Below are positions 53,259 to 62,762 of a DNA stretch of 64,000 nucleotides, piece after piece; the stretch's first letter is position 1, and every line of letters begins with the position of its first letter. Source of the DNA: Butyrivibrio sp. XPD2006. GTDB lineage: Bacteria > Bacillota > Clostridia > Lachnospirales > Lachnospiraceae. The notes beneath the pieces were generated by a model that saw only the letters and a list, made by a program, of their open reading frames with translations, made no database searches and was not told where the DNA came from. The stretch covers positions 124,001 through 188,000 of the forward strand of contig NZ_ATVT01000001.1 in NCBI RefSeq assembly GCF_000420865.1. The letters run 5' to 3'. A program made the translations under genes and the position numbers.

Positions 53259-53299
53259 ACACCCTCAACTACAAATGATGTAGTTGGGGGTGTTTTTTT
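53259..53299 (+). terminator. Intrinsic terminator after lacZ
   Basis: ACACCCTCAACTACA (53259-53273) pairs with TGTAGTTGGGGGTGT (53279-53293) with a loop of five, followed by TTTTTT. The longest stem in the window. Confidence 0.93.
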
Positions 53300-53301
53300 C
53301 G

Positions 53302-53350
53302 TTGACGCATAATAGCCCCAGGGAGTAAAATACATAGGAAAACGTTTTCC
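53302..53350 (+). promoter_or_regulatory. Pullulanase promoter with LacI/CcpA-type operator
   Basis: TTGACG (53302-53307), an 18-base spacer and TAAAAT (53326-53331). The perfect 14-bp palindrome GGAAAACGTTTTCC at 53337-53350 covers the expected transcription start. Its central CG and A/T arms are characteristic of LacI-family operators (MalR or CcpA cre-like). Repression in the absence of maltodextrin, or by catabolite control, is inferred. Confidence 0.7.
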
Positions 53351-53376
53351 ATAAAATCAAGGGGAGGATTTGATAA

Positions 53377-56094
53377 GTGAAAAAAGTTGTATTTAGGCGG
53401 GGTTTAGCTCTTTTGACGGCAGTATTTATGTCTTTTGCCTTGCTGGCAGACCCCGGTTTGTCGATCACTGTAAGAGCAGACGAGGGAGTTACACTTAAGC
53501 TCCACTATCACAGGGATGATGAGAAGTACGATGGATGGGACGTCTGGATGTGGCCTGACGGAGGAGAAGGTGCAGGAATTCCGTTTGAAGATGAAGGCGG
53601 AGAGATGGTGGCAACATATAGCGTTCCTGCTGGAAAAACAAAAGTTGGATTTATTGTCAGAACGCAGGACTGGGATAAAGACGTTGATATGGACCAGTTC
53701 ATTGATCTGTCTGAAGTGGTTTCAGGAACGGTTCACGCCTATGTGGAATCGGGAGTTGAAGGCGCAGTCAAGGAATACGGGGAGGATGTGATGACTGGAA
53801 CTAAGCTGAAAAATGCTGTCTATGATGGAGATAAGACAATAACGATTGAACTTACAGGAGAGATTGATAAGTCACAGATTGACACTTTTTATGTCAGCGG
53901 ACGTCTCGGAGATATAGAAGTGACTAAGGCTGAGCTTTCAGAAAAAGCTTCTGATACTCAGTATTTTTATGACCTGACAATCGGAGAAGTGCTCGATGCA
54001 AACAGGAACTATCGTCTTGGGTTTGACGGTCAGGAGTTTCCTGTTAATATGCCCATTGTTTATTCAACACAGGAATTCGAAGATAAGTACACCTATGAAG
54101 GTGATGACCTGGGCGCTACAGTATCTGCGGACAAGACCGTGTTCCGTGTATGGGCACCTACGGCTGAGAGCGTATCTGTAAACCTGTACGAGACAGGTGA
54201 TCCATGGAAAAAAGATCTTATTGAAACAGCCCAAATGAATGCCGATGAGAAGGGCACATGGGTTTGTGAAGTTTCAAAAAATCTTGCCGGAACCTATTAC
54301 ACATACACAGCAGTTCTTGACGGATTGAATGTGGAAGCCTGTGATCCTTACGCAAGGACTACGGGTGTTAACGGTAAAAGAGCTATGGTCATCGATCTTG
54401 ACTCAACAGATCCCGACGGCTGGGCAGACGATAAGAATCCGCATGCATCAGAAAGCATAAATGATGCAGTAATATATGAACTTCATATCCGCGATTTTTC
54501 TGTTGATGAGAACGGGAATATGGCAAATGCAGGTAAATATACTGCATTCACAGAGACAGGAACAAAGACTGCAGGAGGTAATCCGACAGGAGTTGATTAT
54601 ATTAAGAGTCTTGGAGTTACTCACATTCATCTGCTGCCTTTCTATGATTTCGGATCGGTTGATGAGAACGATGAGACCTCAGAACGCTTTAACTGGGGAT
54701 ATGATCCTGTCAATTACAATGTTCCGGAAGGATCTTATTCTACCGATGCCCATGATGGAAACGTAAGGGTAAAAGAGACAAAAGAGATGGTAAAGGCTCT
54801 TCATGACAACGGACTTTCTGTTGTTATGGATGTTGTTTACAACCATGTATACAGCGGAAAAGATTTTTGCATAAATCGTCTTGTTCCAGGATACTTCTCG
54901 AGGATAAATCCCGACGGAACCTATTCAAACGGATCCGGATGCGGTAACGATACTGCCTCAGAGAGAAGTATGGTCAGAAAGTATATTGTCGATTCAGTAT
55001 GCTACTGGGCAGATGAGTATCACATCGATGGTTTCAGATTTGATCTGGTAGGACTGCTTGATGTGGATACTATAAATGAAATTGTTACTAAGGTACATGA
55101 GACTCACCCGGATGTTATTTTCTATGGTGAGGGCTGGAGCATGAGCAGTGATGTGACCAGGGATAATGTTGTTATGGCAACACAGCAGTCTTCAGAGAAG
55201 ACACCGGGCTTTGCATATTTCAACGACAATATACGTGATGGCCTGAAGGGAAGCGTGTTCAGCACTTCTGAAGTTGGTTGGGCTTCAGGAGCAAGGAATG
55301 CAGAGAGAGCCATGACAAATTCTTTCCTTGCAAATGAAACCTGGTCAAAGAATCCATCTCAGATAATCCAGTATGCGTCATGCCATGACAACAATACATT
55401 ATTTGACAGGATTGCAGGATCCAGGACAGATCTGGATGAAGAGTCATGGATCAAGATGAGCAACCTGGCAGCAAGCTTTTATCTCACAGCTGAAGGTGTG
55501 CCTTTCATGCAGGCTGGTGAGGAAATTCTCAGAACCAAGGTCAAAGAGGATGGCTCTTTTGACTCAAACAGCTACAGTTCGGGTGATGAAGTAAACTGCA
55601 TTAAGTGGGAAAATCTTGATGATGACAAGTATCAGAAGAACCTTGAATATTACAAGGGGCTGATTGCTTTCAGGAAAGAGCATTCACTTCTAAGGCTTTC
55701 AACAGCAGAGGAGGTTTCATCAAGGGTCAGTGCTGTCGAAGGACTTGATAAGAATGTGCTGGCGTTTGTCATGGATAATTCAGACAAGTCACTTGAGGGC
55801 GAAAGTGCTGAGAAGATATTCCTTGCCTTTAACCCTAACGAGACAGAGACATCTGTTGCACTTCCCGATGGAAAATGGAATGTTTACGTTAAGGGAGATA
55901 AGGCCGGAACAGAAGTGATTGAGTCTGTTTCAGGTACTGTTACTGTAGAACCCATATCTTCTGTTGTGCTTGTTAAAGGCGGTACAGGTGGGGCAGGCGG
56001 CAGTAAAAAGGCAGTTGTGCCGATCATTGCAGGCGTCGCATGTGTGCTGGCTGTTGCAGGAGCGCTTTTGTTGAAAAATAGAAAGAAAAAATAA
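53377..56094 (+). CDS. pulA: Type I pullulanase, surface-anchored
   Basis: A 905-residue exported enzyme (GTG start, RBS GGGGAGG). A signal peptide (about 1-35, ending VRADE) is followed by a CBM41 starch-binding module (about 38-135, DGWDVWMWPDG), a CBM48 module (about 240-330, FRVWAPTAESVSVNLYE) and a GH13 barrel with the pullulanase motif FNWGYDPVNYNVPEGSYS (near 438). D556 in GFRFDLVG, E584 in YGEGW and D670 in CHDNN are the catalytic triad. The C-terminal beta domain ends near 868. A Gly-rich spacer, membrane helix and KNRKKK tail anchor it; there is no LPXTG. It debranches pullulan or amylopectin at the cell surface. Confidence 0.95.
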   Translation: MKKVVFRRGLALLTAVFMSFALLADPGLSITVRADEGVTLKLHYHRDDEKYDGWDVWMWPDGGEGAGIPFEDEGGEMVATYSVPAGKTKVGFIVRTQDWDKDVDMDQFIDLSEVVSGTVHAYVESGVEGAVKEYGEDVMTGTKLKNAVYDGDKTITIELTGEIDKSQIDTFYVSGRLGDIEVTKAELSEKASDTQYFYDLTIGEVLDANRNYRLGFDGQEFPVNMPIVYSTQEFEDKYTYEGDDLGATVSADKTVFRVWAPTAESVSVNLYETGDPWKKDLIETAQMNADEKGTWVCEVSKNLAGTYYTYTAVLDGLNVEACDPYARTTGVNGKRAMVIDLDSTDPDGWADDKNPHASESINDAVIYELHIRDFSVDENGNMANAGKYTAFTETGTKTAGGNPTGVDYIKSLGVTHIHLLPFYDFGSVDENDETSERFNWGYDPVNYNVPEGSYSTDAHDGNVRVKETKEMVKALHDNGLSVVMDVVYNHVYSGKDFCINRLVPGYFSRINPDGTYSNGSGCGNDTASERSMVRKYIVDSVCYWADEYHIDGFRFDLVGLLDVDTINEIVTKVHETHPDVIFYGEGWSMSSDVTRDNVVMATQQSSEKTPGFAYFNDNIRDGLKGSVFSTSEVGWASGARNAERAMTNSFLANETWSKNPSQIIQYASCHDNNTLFDRIAGSRTDLDEESWIKMSNLAASFYLTAEGVPFMQAGEEILRTKVKEDGSFDSNSYSSGDEVNCIKWENLDDDKYQKNLEYYKGLIAFRKEHSLLRLSTAEEVSSRVSAVEGLDKNVLAFVMDNSDKSLEGESAEKIFLAFNPNETETSVALPDGKWNVYVKGDKAGTEVIESVSGTVTVEPISSVVLVKGGTGGAGGSKKAVVPIIAGVACVLAVAGALLLKNRKKK

Positions 56095-56105
56095 GAAATA
56101 TTCTG

Positions 56106-56146
56106 AAAATGGTCCCTTGACTCCGTCCCGGGGGGCCATTTTTTCA
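56106..56146 (+). terminator. Intrinsic terminator after pulA
   Basis: AAAATGGTCCC pairs with GGGGGCCATTTT across a 12-15 base loop and is followed by TTTT. Confidence 0.8.
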
Positions 56147-56221
56147 TGGACTTTTTTGTGGGTTTATGGGATAATTTAGTGGAATTTTTTCAGAAAATTG
56201 AAGTATCGGGGAGGGGAATGT

Positions 56222-57466
56222 ATGACACTTACAGAGATTTGTCAGAAGGCTTTTGATGCCAAGTATGAAGTCCAAAATCTTTCCACTGAAATTAAGAATA
56301 AAGCGCTTTTGGCTGTTGCGGATGAGATAATCGCCGAATCAGCAGACATTATTGCAGCCAATGGCATAGACCTTGAGAATGCAAAAAAGAACGGTATGCA
56401 TCCCGGAATGATAGACAGGCTTACTCTGAATGATGGGAGAATCGAAGCTATCGCTGAGGGACTCAGACAGGTAGCGGGTCTTCCTGATCCAATCGGAGAA
56501 GTTATGGAGGAGTTTACACGTCCAAACGGAATGAGGATCAAGAAGGTAAGAGTTCCCATGGGCGTAGTTGGAATCATTTATGAGTCACGTCCGAATGTAA
56601 CACCTGATGCCTTTGCACTTACATTTAAGTCGGGCAATGCTGTAATCCTTAAGGGCGGAAGCGACTGCATTCACAGCAATATCGCCATAACCAAAGCTAT
56701 TAAGAAGGCACTGGAAGCAAACGGAGTTACTCCTGAAGCTATCCAGCTAATCGAGGATACTGACAGAGAAGTCACAAAACAGTTCATGACCATGAAGCAG
56801 TATGTGGATGTTCTTATCCCAAGAGGAAGTGCAGGTCTCATAAGAGCTGTCACAGAGAATTCAAACATACCTGTGATCGAGACAGGAACAGGAAACTGTC
56901 ACATCTACGTAGACAAGGATGCAGATCTTGATAAGGCTATTCCGATAATCATAAATGCCAAGACCCAGAGGATCGGTGTCTGCAATGCTGCAGAATCTCT
57001 TGTGGTTCATGAGGATATCAAGGACAGCTTCCTTCCTCTGTTCAGTAAGGCAATGAATGAGCACAATGTTGAAGTGCGTGCCGATGAAGAATCCAAGCCG
57101 CTTATTGAGAATGCTCTGACAGCTACTGAAGAGGATTTCGGAAAAGAGTATCTTGACTATATAATCTCTGTTAAGACAGTTAAAAACGTTGATGAAGCAA
57201 TTGCTCACATCAATAAATACAATACAGGTCACTCTGAGTGCATCGTAACAGAGAACAAAGAGACTGCGCAGAGATTCCTTGACAGGGTCGATGCAGCCTG
57301 TGTTTATGTCAACGTTTCAACAAGATTTACAGATGGGTTTGAATTCGGACTTGGCGCCGAGATAGGTATCAGCACTCAGAAGCTCCATGCTAGAGGACCA
57401 ATGGGACTTAAGGAGCTGACTTCCTACAAATATGAGATAACCGGAGAGGGGCAGATCAGAGGATAA
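56222..57466 (+). CDS. proA: Gamma-glutamyl phosphate reductase
   Basis: ATG 56222 follows GGGAGGGGA; an upstream in-frame start at 56198 has no RBS. The 414-residue enzyme shows VPMGVVGIIYESRPNVTPDAF, SGNAVILKGGSDCIHSN, IPRGSAGLIRAV, GTGNCHIYVDKDAD and the catalytic Cys in RIGVCNAAESL. It reduces glutamyl-5-phosphate to the semialdehyde in proline synthesis. The gene is 26 kb from proB, its usual operon partner, and is followed after 2 bases by a class II aldolase gene. Confidence 0.96.
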   Translation: MTLTEICQKAFDAKYEVQNLSTEIKNKALLAVADEIIAESADIIAANGIDLENAKKNGMHPGMIDRLTLNDGRIEAIAEGLRQVAGLPDPIGEVMEEFTRPNGMRIKKVRVPMGVVGIIYESRPNVTPDAFALTFKSGNAVILKGGSDCIHSNIAITKAIKKALEANGVTPEAIQLIEDTDREVTKQFMTMKQYVDVLIPRGSAGLIRAVTENSNIPVIETGTGNCHIYVDKDADLDKAIPIIINAKTQRIGVCNAAESLVVHEDIKDSFLPLFSKAMNEHNVEVRADEESKPLIENALTATEEDFGKEYLDYIISVKTVKNVDEAIAHINKYNTGHSECIVTENKETAQRFLDRVDAACVYVNVSTRFTDGFEFGLGAEIGISTQKLHARGPMGLKELTSYKYEITGEGQIRG

Positions 57467-57468
57467 TC

Positions 57469-58551
57469 ATGAATCAGAATGAACTTTTGGATGCTAAAAA
57501 GCATATTATAAGAATATCCAGAGATCTCCATGAAATCGGTCTTCTTGTAAGAACCTGGGGCAATATCAGCAGCAGAGTCGATGATGATCATATGCTTATT
57601 ACCCCCAGCGGTATCAGGTATGAGGATCTTACCCCTGAAATGATAGTTCAGGTCAATATAAACGACCTTTCTTATGAAGGAGAGTATAAACCTTCAAGTG
57701 AACTGAAAGTACACGCAGCTGCCTACAAGGTACGCAAGGACTGTGGCTTTATCGTGCACACGCACCAGGTTTTTGCTACATGCGCGGGTACTCTTGGACT
57801 TAAGAAGATTTTTTCATACTACGAGGATGAGGATATCACAATTCCTGTGGCAGCTTACGCTATGCCGGGAACTGATAAACTTGCTGAAAACGTTACACGA
57901 ACCCTTAAGAAGTATTCGGATTCCAACGGAATCATTATGGCCAATCATGGAACACTCTGCCTTGGCAAGAATTCCAATGAGGCTGTGTACGAAGCTGAGG
58001 TAATGGAGTCAGCCTGCAACGACTTTCTGATTGATGTCTGCAAGATGGACATGACTCACGGAGTGGAATACGGTTATAACTCTCACAGAGACGGAGACAG
58101 TATTGTTTATGACAATAGTGATACACCCGAGAGAGTAAAACGCATCCATGAACAGATCTACGATAAGAGAAAAGATGTTAATTATATAAAGCACAATAAG
58201 TCAGAGGCGGCGCTCATGGTTTCAAGACGCGCCAATCATATGAAGCCTCTTCTTGACGACTTTGCCCAGCTTATCGGAGTGGGAGTTAAGATCCCTAATA
58301 ACGAAGATGAGATCTATCATAATATCAAAAATAGTGTGAATGTGGTATTTGCACCTAATGATGGTGCATATTGTGTGGGCTCATCAGAGGATGATGCAGA
58401 AGCAGTGGCTATGGTACTTGATAAGGGCTGTATTGCATACATAGCAGTGATGAGAAACGGAGAAGGTCACTATTTATCGCTGTTTGAATGTATCAAGATG
58501 AACAGACACTATCGCAAGTCATATTCAAAACTTGCCGATCTCAAGAAATAA
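57469..58551 (+). CDS. Class II aldolase/adducin family protein with duplicated domain
   Basis: A 360-residue protein. Residues 1-190 are a complete class II aldolase domain with GNISSRVD, catalytic/zinc residues E78 (SSELK), H97 and H99 (VHTHQ) and H160 (ANHGTLCLG). Residues about 205-350 appear to be a second, degenerate copy: VVFAPNDGAYCVGSSEDDAEAV parallels IIMANHGTLCLGKNSNEAV but has Asp in place of the zinc His. Family members split or epimerise sugar phosphates such as fuculose- or ribulose-phosphates; the substrate cannot be told. It sits between proA and an S66 peptidase gene. Confidence 0.85.
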   Translation: MNQNELLDAKKHIIRISRDLHEIGLLVRTWGNISSRVDDDHMLITPSGIRYEDLTPEMIVQVNINDLSYEGEYKPSSELKVHAAAYKVRKDCGFIVHTHQVFATCAGTLGLKKIFSYYEDEDITIPVAAYAMPGTDKLAENVTRTLKKYSDSNGIIMANHGTLCLGKNSNEAVYEAEVMESACNDFLIDVCKMDMTHGVEYGYNSHRDGDSIVYDNSDTPERVKRIHEQIYDKRKDVNYIKHNKSEAALMVSRRANHMKPLLDDFAQLIGVGVKIPNNEDEIYHNIKNSVNVVFAPNDGAYCVGSSEDDAEAVAMVLDKGCIAYIAVMRNGEGHYLSLFECIKMNRHYRKSYSKLADLKK

Positions 58552-58561
58552 GGAAGAACAC

Positions 58562-59623
58562 ATGATTAAAAAACCTGATCATATAAAATCCGGAGATACA
58601 ATAGGTATAACAGCTCCGTCCTTTGGACCTGCGACAGAGCCTTACAGCCTGATGTATAAGATTGCAAAAGAGAATATAGAAAATCGAGGATATAAGCTTG
58701 TTGCAGGAGAGACTGTCTTTAAATGCGACGGACTTGGTATAAGCACTGACCCTGAGGTTACAGGAAAAGAGCTTATGGATTTCTATAAGAGAGAGGACCT
58801 CGATGCAATCATTTCAGCAGGCGGCGGAGAACTCATGTGTGAGACCATAAGCAACATGGACTTTTATGAGCTTAGAAATTACAAGCCAAAGTGGTTCATC
58901 GGATATTCGGATAATACGAACTTTATTTTTCCCTTGGTGACGATAACCGGAGTTCAGGGAATATACGGCCCCTGTGTTTGCGGTTATGCCAAGAAATGGG
59001 AAGAGACTGAATTTGACTCCTTTGCACTCCTTGAGGGAACAAAGAGCTCTTTTGACGGATATAAGAGATTTGTGGATCCGCAGAAAGCAGCTCCTTCGCC
59101 GGAAGAGTATACCGATGAGTATCTGCGGGCACCTTATGCCAACAATGAAGACAGAAAGCTTGTAATCTACAGGAATAAGGACGGCAAGCTGATCAGATCT
59201 GAGGATAAGACCGAAATGCAGGGAATGCTCCTTGGAGGATGTCTGGATATTCTTGTTAACATCTGCGGAACAAGATTTGACAGAATGAAGGAATTTGTCA
59301 AGGAGAACGGAAACATCATCTGGGTTCTGGAAGCCTGTGACCTCACGCCATTGTCTATCAGAAGAAGTATCTGGTGTCTTAAAGAGGCAGGTTGGTTTGA
59401 TACTGCAGCAGGTTTTATCATCGGCAGACCACTGACTGCATGGAAACAGGATCAGATGGGAGTTGATCAGTACAATGCTGTGACTGATATTCTTGCATCC
59501 CTTGGAAAAGACATTATCATGGATGCGGAAATAGGACATATTGATCCGATGCTGCCGATTGTGATGGGGGCAGAAGCGAGAGTCTGCGCTGATACAGCTA
59601 ACCTTAACATCACATATTTCTAA
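58562..59623 (+). CDS. S66-family LD-carboxypeptidase/MccF-like peptidase
   Basis: ATG 58562 (RBS AAGGAAG) is chosen over an in-frame start at 58532 inside the aldolase gene. The 353-residue protein has S66 features: GDTIGITAPSFGPA, IISAGGGELMCE, FIGYSDNTNF with the likely nucleophile Ser, WVLEACDLTP with Glu and EIGHIDPMLPIVMGAEARV with His. The family cleaves LD bonds in peptidoglycan peptides or detoxifies peptide antibiotics (MccF). No signal peptide is present, so it acts in the cytoplasm. No terminator is visible downstream. Confidence 0.88.
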   Translation: MIKKPDHIKSGDTIGITAPSFGPATEPYSLMYKIAKENIENRGYKLVAGETVFKCDGLGISTDPEVTGKELMDFYKREDLDAIISAGGGELMCETISNMDFYELRNYKPKWFIGYSDNTNFIFPLVTITGVQGIYGPCVCGYAKKWEETEFDSFALLEGTKSSFDGYKRFVDPQKAAPSPEEYTDEYLRAPYANNEDRKLVIYRNKDGKLIRSEDKTEMQGMLLGGCLDILVNICGTRFDRMKEFVKENGNIIWVLEACDLTPLSIRRSIWCLKEAGWFDTAAGFIIGRPLTAWKQDQMGVDQYNAVTDILASLGKDIIMDAEIGHIDPMLPIVMGAEARVCADTANLNITYF

Positions 59624-59739
59624 AGATTGTTTATGCTGTTTAGAAATAATTTATGTGCAATATCGATAATTTGAATCTATAATGTAATTACTTGCAATAG
59701 GGCGATATTTACTAAAAGTATAAGCGGAGGTAATTTCTG

Positions 59740-60426
59740 ATGAATAGAATCATAAGGTGTTTGACAGCAGCTATTCTTGGTCTCGCACTGATCGCGATGA
59801 TCCCGGCCGGTAAGGCTTATGCGTCCAGTGAGCAGTTCTGGCTTGATTTTGGTGAGACAACAATGTCGATTGATGCCGGATCATCAAAGACCATGTCTAT
59901 GAGAAGTGATTTTAACTACACTTATTATGTGGAGGGGGCAACAAGTGATGCAACATACCTTGAGTGTTCATTTAAATCAGGGTCCCAGAATGTGACATTC
60001 CACATCGGTGATGATGAACAGAGTAAAAATGTATTTTTCCACTTCTATGCAGATGATGAAAGACTTGGAACAAAAGACGCTCATGATTGTGTTGAGGTCT
60101 ATGTTCAGAATATTAAGCCTGTAAACAATTCACTTCCTGTTACTATTGCAAAAGGTAAGACCGGGTCACTGGTTCAGACCGGGAAAATTTCAATGCTCTA
60201 TAACGAAACAGGTGTTCCAATGGCATCGTTCTCGCTTACAAAGGGCAACGGAATCATGGCCGGTTACAGACAGACCGGTGTTGTAAGTGACGGTGCTAAC
60301 TATTTCAATGTGGCTACAGGCGATAAAAATGCTACACCTGTTATTTCCGAGTCCGACAAGGCAGTTATGATCGCCAATGGTTATGCAGGAGTCTGTATCG
60401 ATGGCAAGTATGTAAACTGGCCTTGA
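59740..60426 (+). CDS. Small secreted protein, unknown function
   Basis: A 228-residue protein with a clear signal peptide (cleavage likely after KAYA, about residue 29). The mature part is about 200 residues, rich in Ser, Thr, Asn and Asp, mainly beta and with few Cys. An N-terminal sandwich-like portion resembles Ig-like surface domains. I do not recognise a family. RBS GCGGAGG; a TATAAT at 59678-59683 lies upstream. It is flanked by a strong terminator, so it is probably monocistronic. Confidence 0.7.
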   Translation: MNRIIRCLTAAILGLALIAMIPAGKAYASSEQFWLDFGETTMSIDAGSSKTMSMRSDFNYTYYVEGATSDATYLECSFKSGSQNVTFHIGDDEQSKNVFFHFYADDERLGTKDAHDCVEVYVQNIKPVNNSLPVTIAKGKTGSLVQTGKISMLYNETGVPMASFSLTKGNGIMAGYRQTGVVSDGANYFNVATGDKNATPVISESDKAVMIANGYAGVCIDGKYVNWP

Positions 60427-60442
60427 AAATCTGATAAAATAG

Positions 60443-60472
60443 GGTCGCTCTTTGCTGAGCGACCTTTTTTAT
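60443..60472 (+). terminator. Intrinsic terminator after the secreted protein gene
   Basis: GGTCGCTC (60443-60450), loop TTTGCT, GAGCGACC (60457-60464), then TTTTTT. Confidence 0.92.
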
Positions 60473-60540
60473 TTGTAATAGTTGTGATAGAATGTGATAA
60501 ATAAAGCTTTTTTCAAATTATGCTTTTAGGAGGCACCACG

Positions 60541-61608
60541 GTGGCAGCGAAAGATAAATATGTAGCCTATGTGTCAAGCTATACATCAGGACTTGGCACC
60601 AAATACGGAATCAGAATTTATGATGTAGATCTTAAGAACGGACGTATGACCGAGAAACAGAAGGTTGAGATCACCAATTCTTCATATATCGGAATATCTC
60701 ACTCCGGAAATACTCTGTATTCAATCACAGATGACGGCGTAGAGGCTTATCATATTCTTGAGGATGGAAGTCTTGAGTTCCTCAATGAAGCGTCAATTAA
60801 CGGAATGCGCGGCTGTTACCTCAACGAGGATCAGAATGACAAATTCCTTGTTACTGCAGGCTATCACGATGGCAAGGTGACAATTTTAAGACTTAACGAA
60901 GACGGAAGCATCGGTGAGATAACTGATGAGAGATATCACAAGGGCCTTGGTACGGCTGCAGGACGTAACCATGTACCTCACGTTCAGTGCATCAAGGTTT
61001 CCAAGGATAACAAGTATCTGCTCGCGGCAGATCTTGGAATGGACAGAGTTAATATTTATTCGCTCAACCATGACAATGGCAAGATCAAAGAGGTTGATGT
61101 CATTCACTGTGATCAGGAATCATCACCCAGACATATGCAGTTCTCCAAGGATGGCAAGTTCCTCTATATATGCCTTGAGCAGAAGTGTGCAATAGATGTT
61201 TATGAGTATCATGAAGAGAACGGAATGCCTGAGTTCAACAAGATTCAGGAGGTTACAAACTCCGATGAATCTGATTCAATCGGTGTTGCATGCAGTGCTC
61301 TTTCATTCTCGGAGGATTACAATTACCTTGTAAGCTCGACTGCAGGCGAGAACAACGCTGTTGTTTACAAGGTAGACAAGGAGACAGGTCTTTTGACCAA
61401 GAAGATCCAGCTCCCTGTAGCGGGAGAGTATCCTAAGGATGCAGCTCTTTTCCCTGACAACAAGCACCTTGTATCACTTAACCACGAGTCGGATTCACTT
61501 ACATTCTTTACTGTGGATATGGACAAGGGAACAATGGTTATGAACGGACCGGAGCTTACAGTTTCAAGACCTAACTGTATCGTATTCCACAAGCTTAGTG
61601 GCAAATAA
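60541..61608 (+). CDS. Lactonase family protein (Pgl-type beta-propeller)
   Basis: GTG 60541 is used because TAGGAGG ends 7 bases upstream; the ATG at 60520 would place that RBS inside the ORF. The 355-residue protein begins KYVAYVSSYTSG and has seven-bladed lactonase repeats: GCYLNEDQNDKFLVTAGYHDGKVTILRLNEDGSIG, GRNHVPHVQCIKVSKDNKYLLAADLGMDRVNIYSL and SPRHMQFSKDGKFLYICLEQ. The conserved His/Arg pairs (NHVPHVQ, SPRHMQF) match 6-phosphogluconolactonase YbhE-type proteins. Pentose-phosphate function is likely but not certain. Confidence 0.88.
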   Translation: MAAKDKYVAYVSSYTSGLGTKYGIRIYDVDLKNGRMTEKQKVEITNSSYIGISHSGNTLYSITDDGVEAYHILEDGSLEFLNEASINGMRGCYLNEDQNDKFLVTAGYHDGKVTILRLNEDGSIGEITDERYHKGLGTAAGRNHVPHVQCIKVSKDNKYLLAADLGMDRVNIYSLNHDNGKIKEVDVIHCDQESSPRHMQFSKDGKFLYICLEQKCAIDVYEYHEENGMPEFNKIQEVTNSDESDSIGVACSALSFSEDYNYLVSSTAGENNAVVYKVDKETGLLTKKIQLPVAGEYPKDAALFPDNKHLVSLNHESDSLTFFTVDMDKGTMVMNGPELTVSRPNCIVFHKLSGK

Positions 61609-61618
61609 GACATAAAAC

Positions 61619-61652
61619 AAGAGGGTAGTCGATTTGACTGCCCTCTTTTAAT
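61619..61652. terminator. Bidirectional terminator
   Basis: AAGAGGGTAGTC (61619-61630) pairs with GACTGCCCTCTT (61636-61647) with one G-T pair; T-rich to the right. It separates the lactonase gene and convergent aroC. Confidence 0.85.
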
Positions 61653-62762
61653 TTATTTTTGTTTGTTTTTATAGAAGCTGATTATCGGGTCTACGGTGGA
61701 TGTGATATTGGAGATCATAAGATCAAGTATTGTGAGTGCGCACATGCTCTCAACAACGACTACAGCTCTCGGGACAACAACAGGATCGTGTCTGCCCTTG
61801 ATATTTACTGTGATATTCTCGCCGTTACTATTGATGGTCTCCTGTGTGGATGCAATGCTGGGAGTCGGTTTAAAATACGCCCTGACTACGATATCGCTGC
61901 CATCTGACATTCCGCCAAGTATTCCGCCGCTGTGATTTGTCTTTTTGGTGATGTAAGATCCGTTGTTTTCAAAGGCATCGTTGTTCTCAGAACCTTTGAT
62001 TCTGGAAGCGTTGATGCCATCACCGATCTCGACGGCCTTAACTGCGCCGATGCTCATTATTGCCTGTGAAAGAAGAGCATCGAGCTTATCAAATACCGGT
62101 TCGCCTATGCCGGCAGGAACACCTGTGATCCTGCACTCGACAACACCTCCGAGGGAATCTTTTTCCTCACGGGCCTTTTCGATGAGTTCCATGGCTTTTT
62201 TATCTGCTTCGGCATCGGGCATGGCGGTAGGAGTTGTGAGCCTTACAGCCTCATCGAACTTGTTGTAATCAATTTCAACGTCGCCGATGGATCTTGTGTA
62301 AGCACAGACTTTTATGTCCATTATTTCAAGAAGCTTACTGCAGATTGCTCCGGCTGCGACTCTGCCGATGGTCTCTCTTCCGGAAGAACGACCGCCGCCG
62401 CGATAGTCCCTGAATCCATACTTCTGATCATAGCCATAATCAGCATGGCCGGGACGATAGTAGGAGGCAATCTCCTTGTAATCCGCTGAGCGCTGAGATG
62501 TGTTTTTTACTAAAAGAGATATCGGGGTACCTGTGGTCTTGCCTTCAAATATTCCGGATAGGATCTCCACAAGATCATCTTCCTTGCGGGAAGTTGTTGC
62601 AGTAGATGTTCCGGGTTTTCTGCGGTCCAGGAATTTCTGAATGTCCTCCTCGGAAATATCAAGGCCAGCGGGGAAACCGTCAATAACGCATCCCAGAGCC
62701 TTTCCGTGGGATTCACCCCAGGTTGAAATCCTTATGTTTTTACCAGTTATTGATCCTGACAT
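61653..62762 (-). CDS. aroC: Chorismate synthase
   Basis: A 369-residue enzyme with GESHGKALGCVIDGFPAGL, RRKPGTSTATTSRKEDD, RPGHADYGYDQKYGFRDYRGGGRSSGRETIGRVAAGAI and GGMSDGSDIVVRAYFKPTPSI, all invariant blocks. It removes phosphate from EPSP to give chorismate and needs reduced FMN. RBS AAGGAGAG. No other aro gene is nearby. Confidence 0.97.
   Translation of the reverse strand: MSGSITGKNIRISTWGESHGKALGCVIDGFPAGLDISEEDIQKFLDRRKPGTSTATTSRKEDDLVEILSGIFEGKTTGTPISLLVKNTSQRSADYKEIASYYRPGHADYGYDQKYGFRDYRGGGRSSGRETIGRVAAGAICSKLLEIMDIKVCAYTRSIGDVEIDYNKFDEAVRLTTPTAMPDAEADKKAMELIEKAREEKDSLGGVVECRITGVPAGIGEPVFDKLDALLSQAIMSIGAVKAVEIGDGINASRIKGSENNDAFENNGSYITKKTNHSGGILGGMSDGSDIVVRAYFKPTPSIASTQETINSNGENITVNIKGRHDPVVVPRAVVVVESMCALTILDLMISNITSTVDPIISFYKNKQK

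Noticed and set aside
58814..59539. 241-residue ORF on the minus strand
   Set aside because: Antisense shadow of the S66 peptidase gene; no RBS or recognisable domain.
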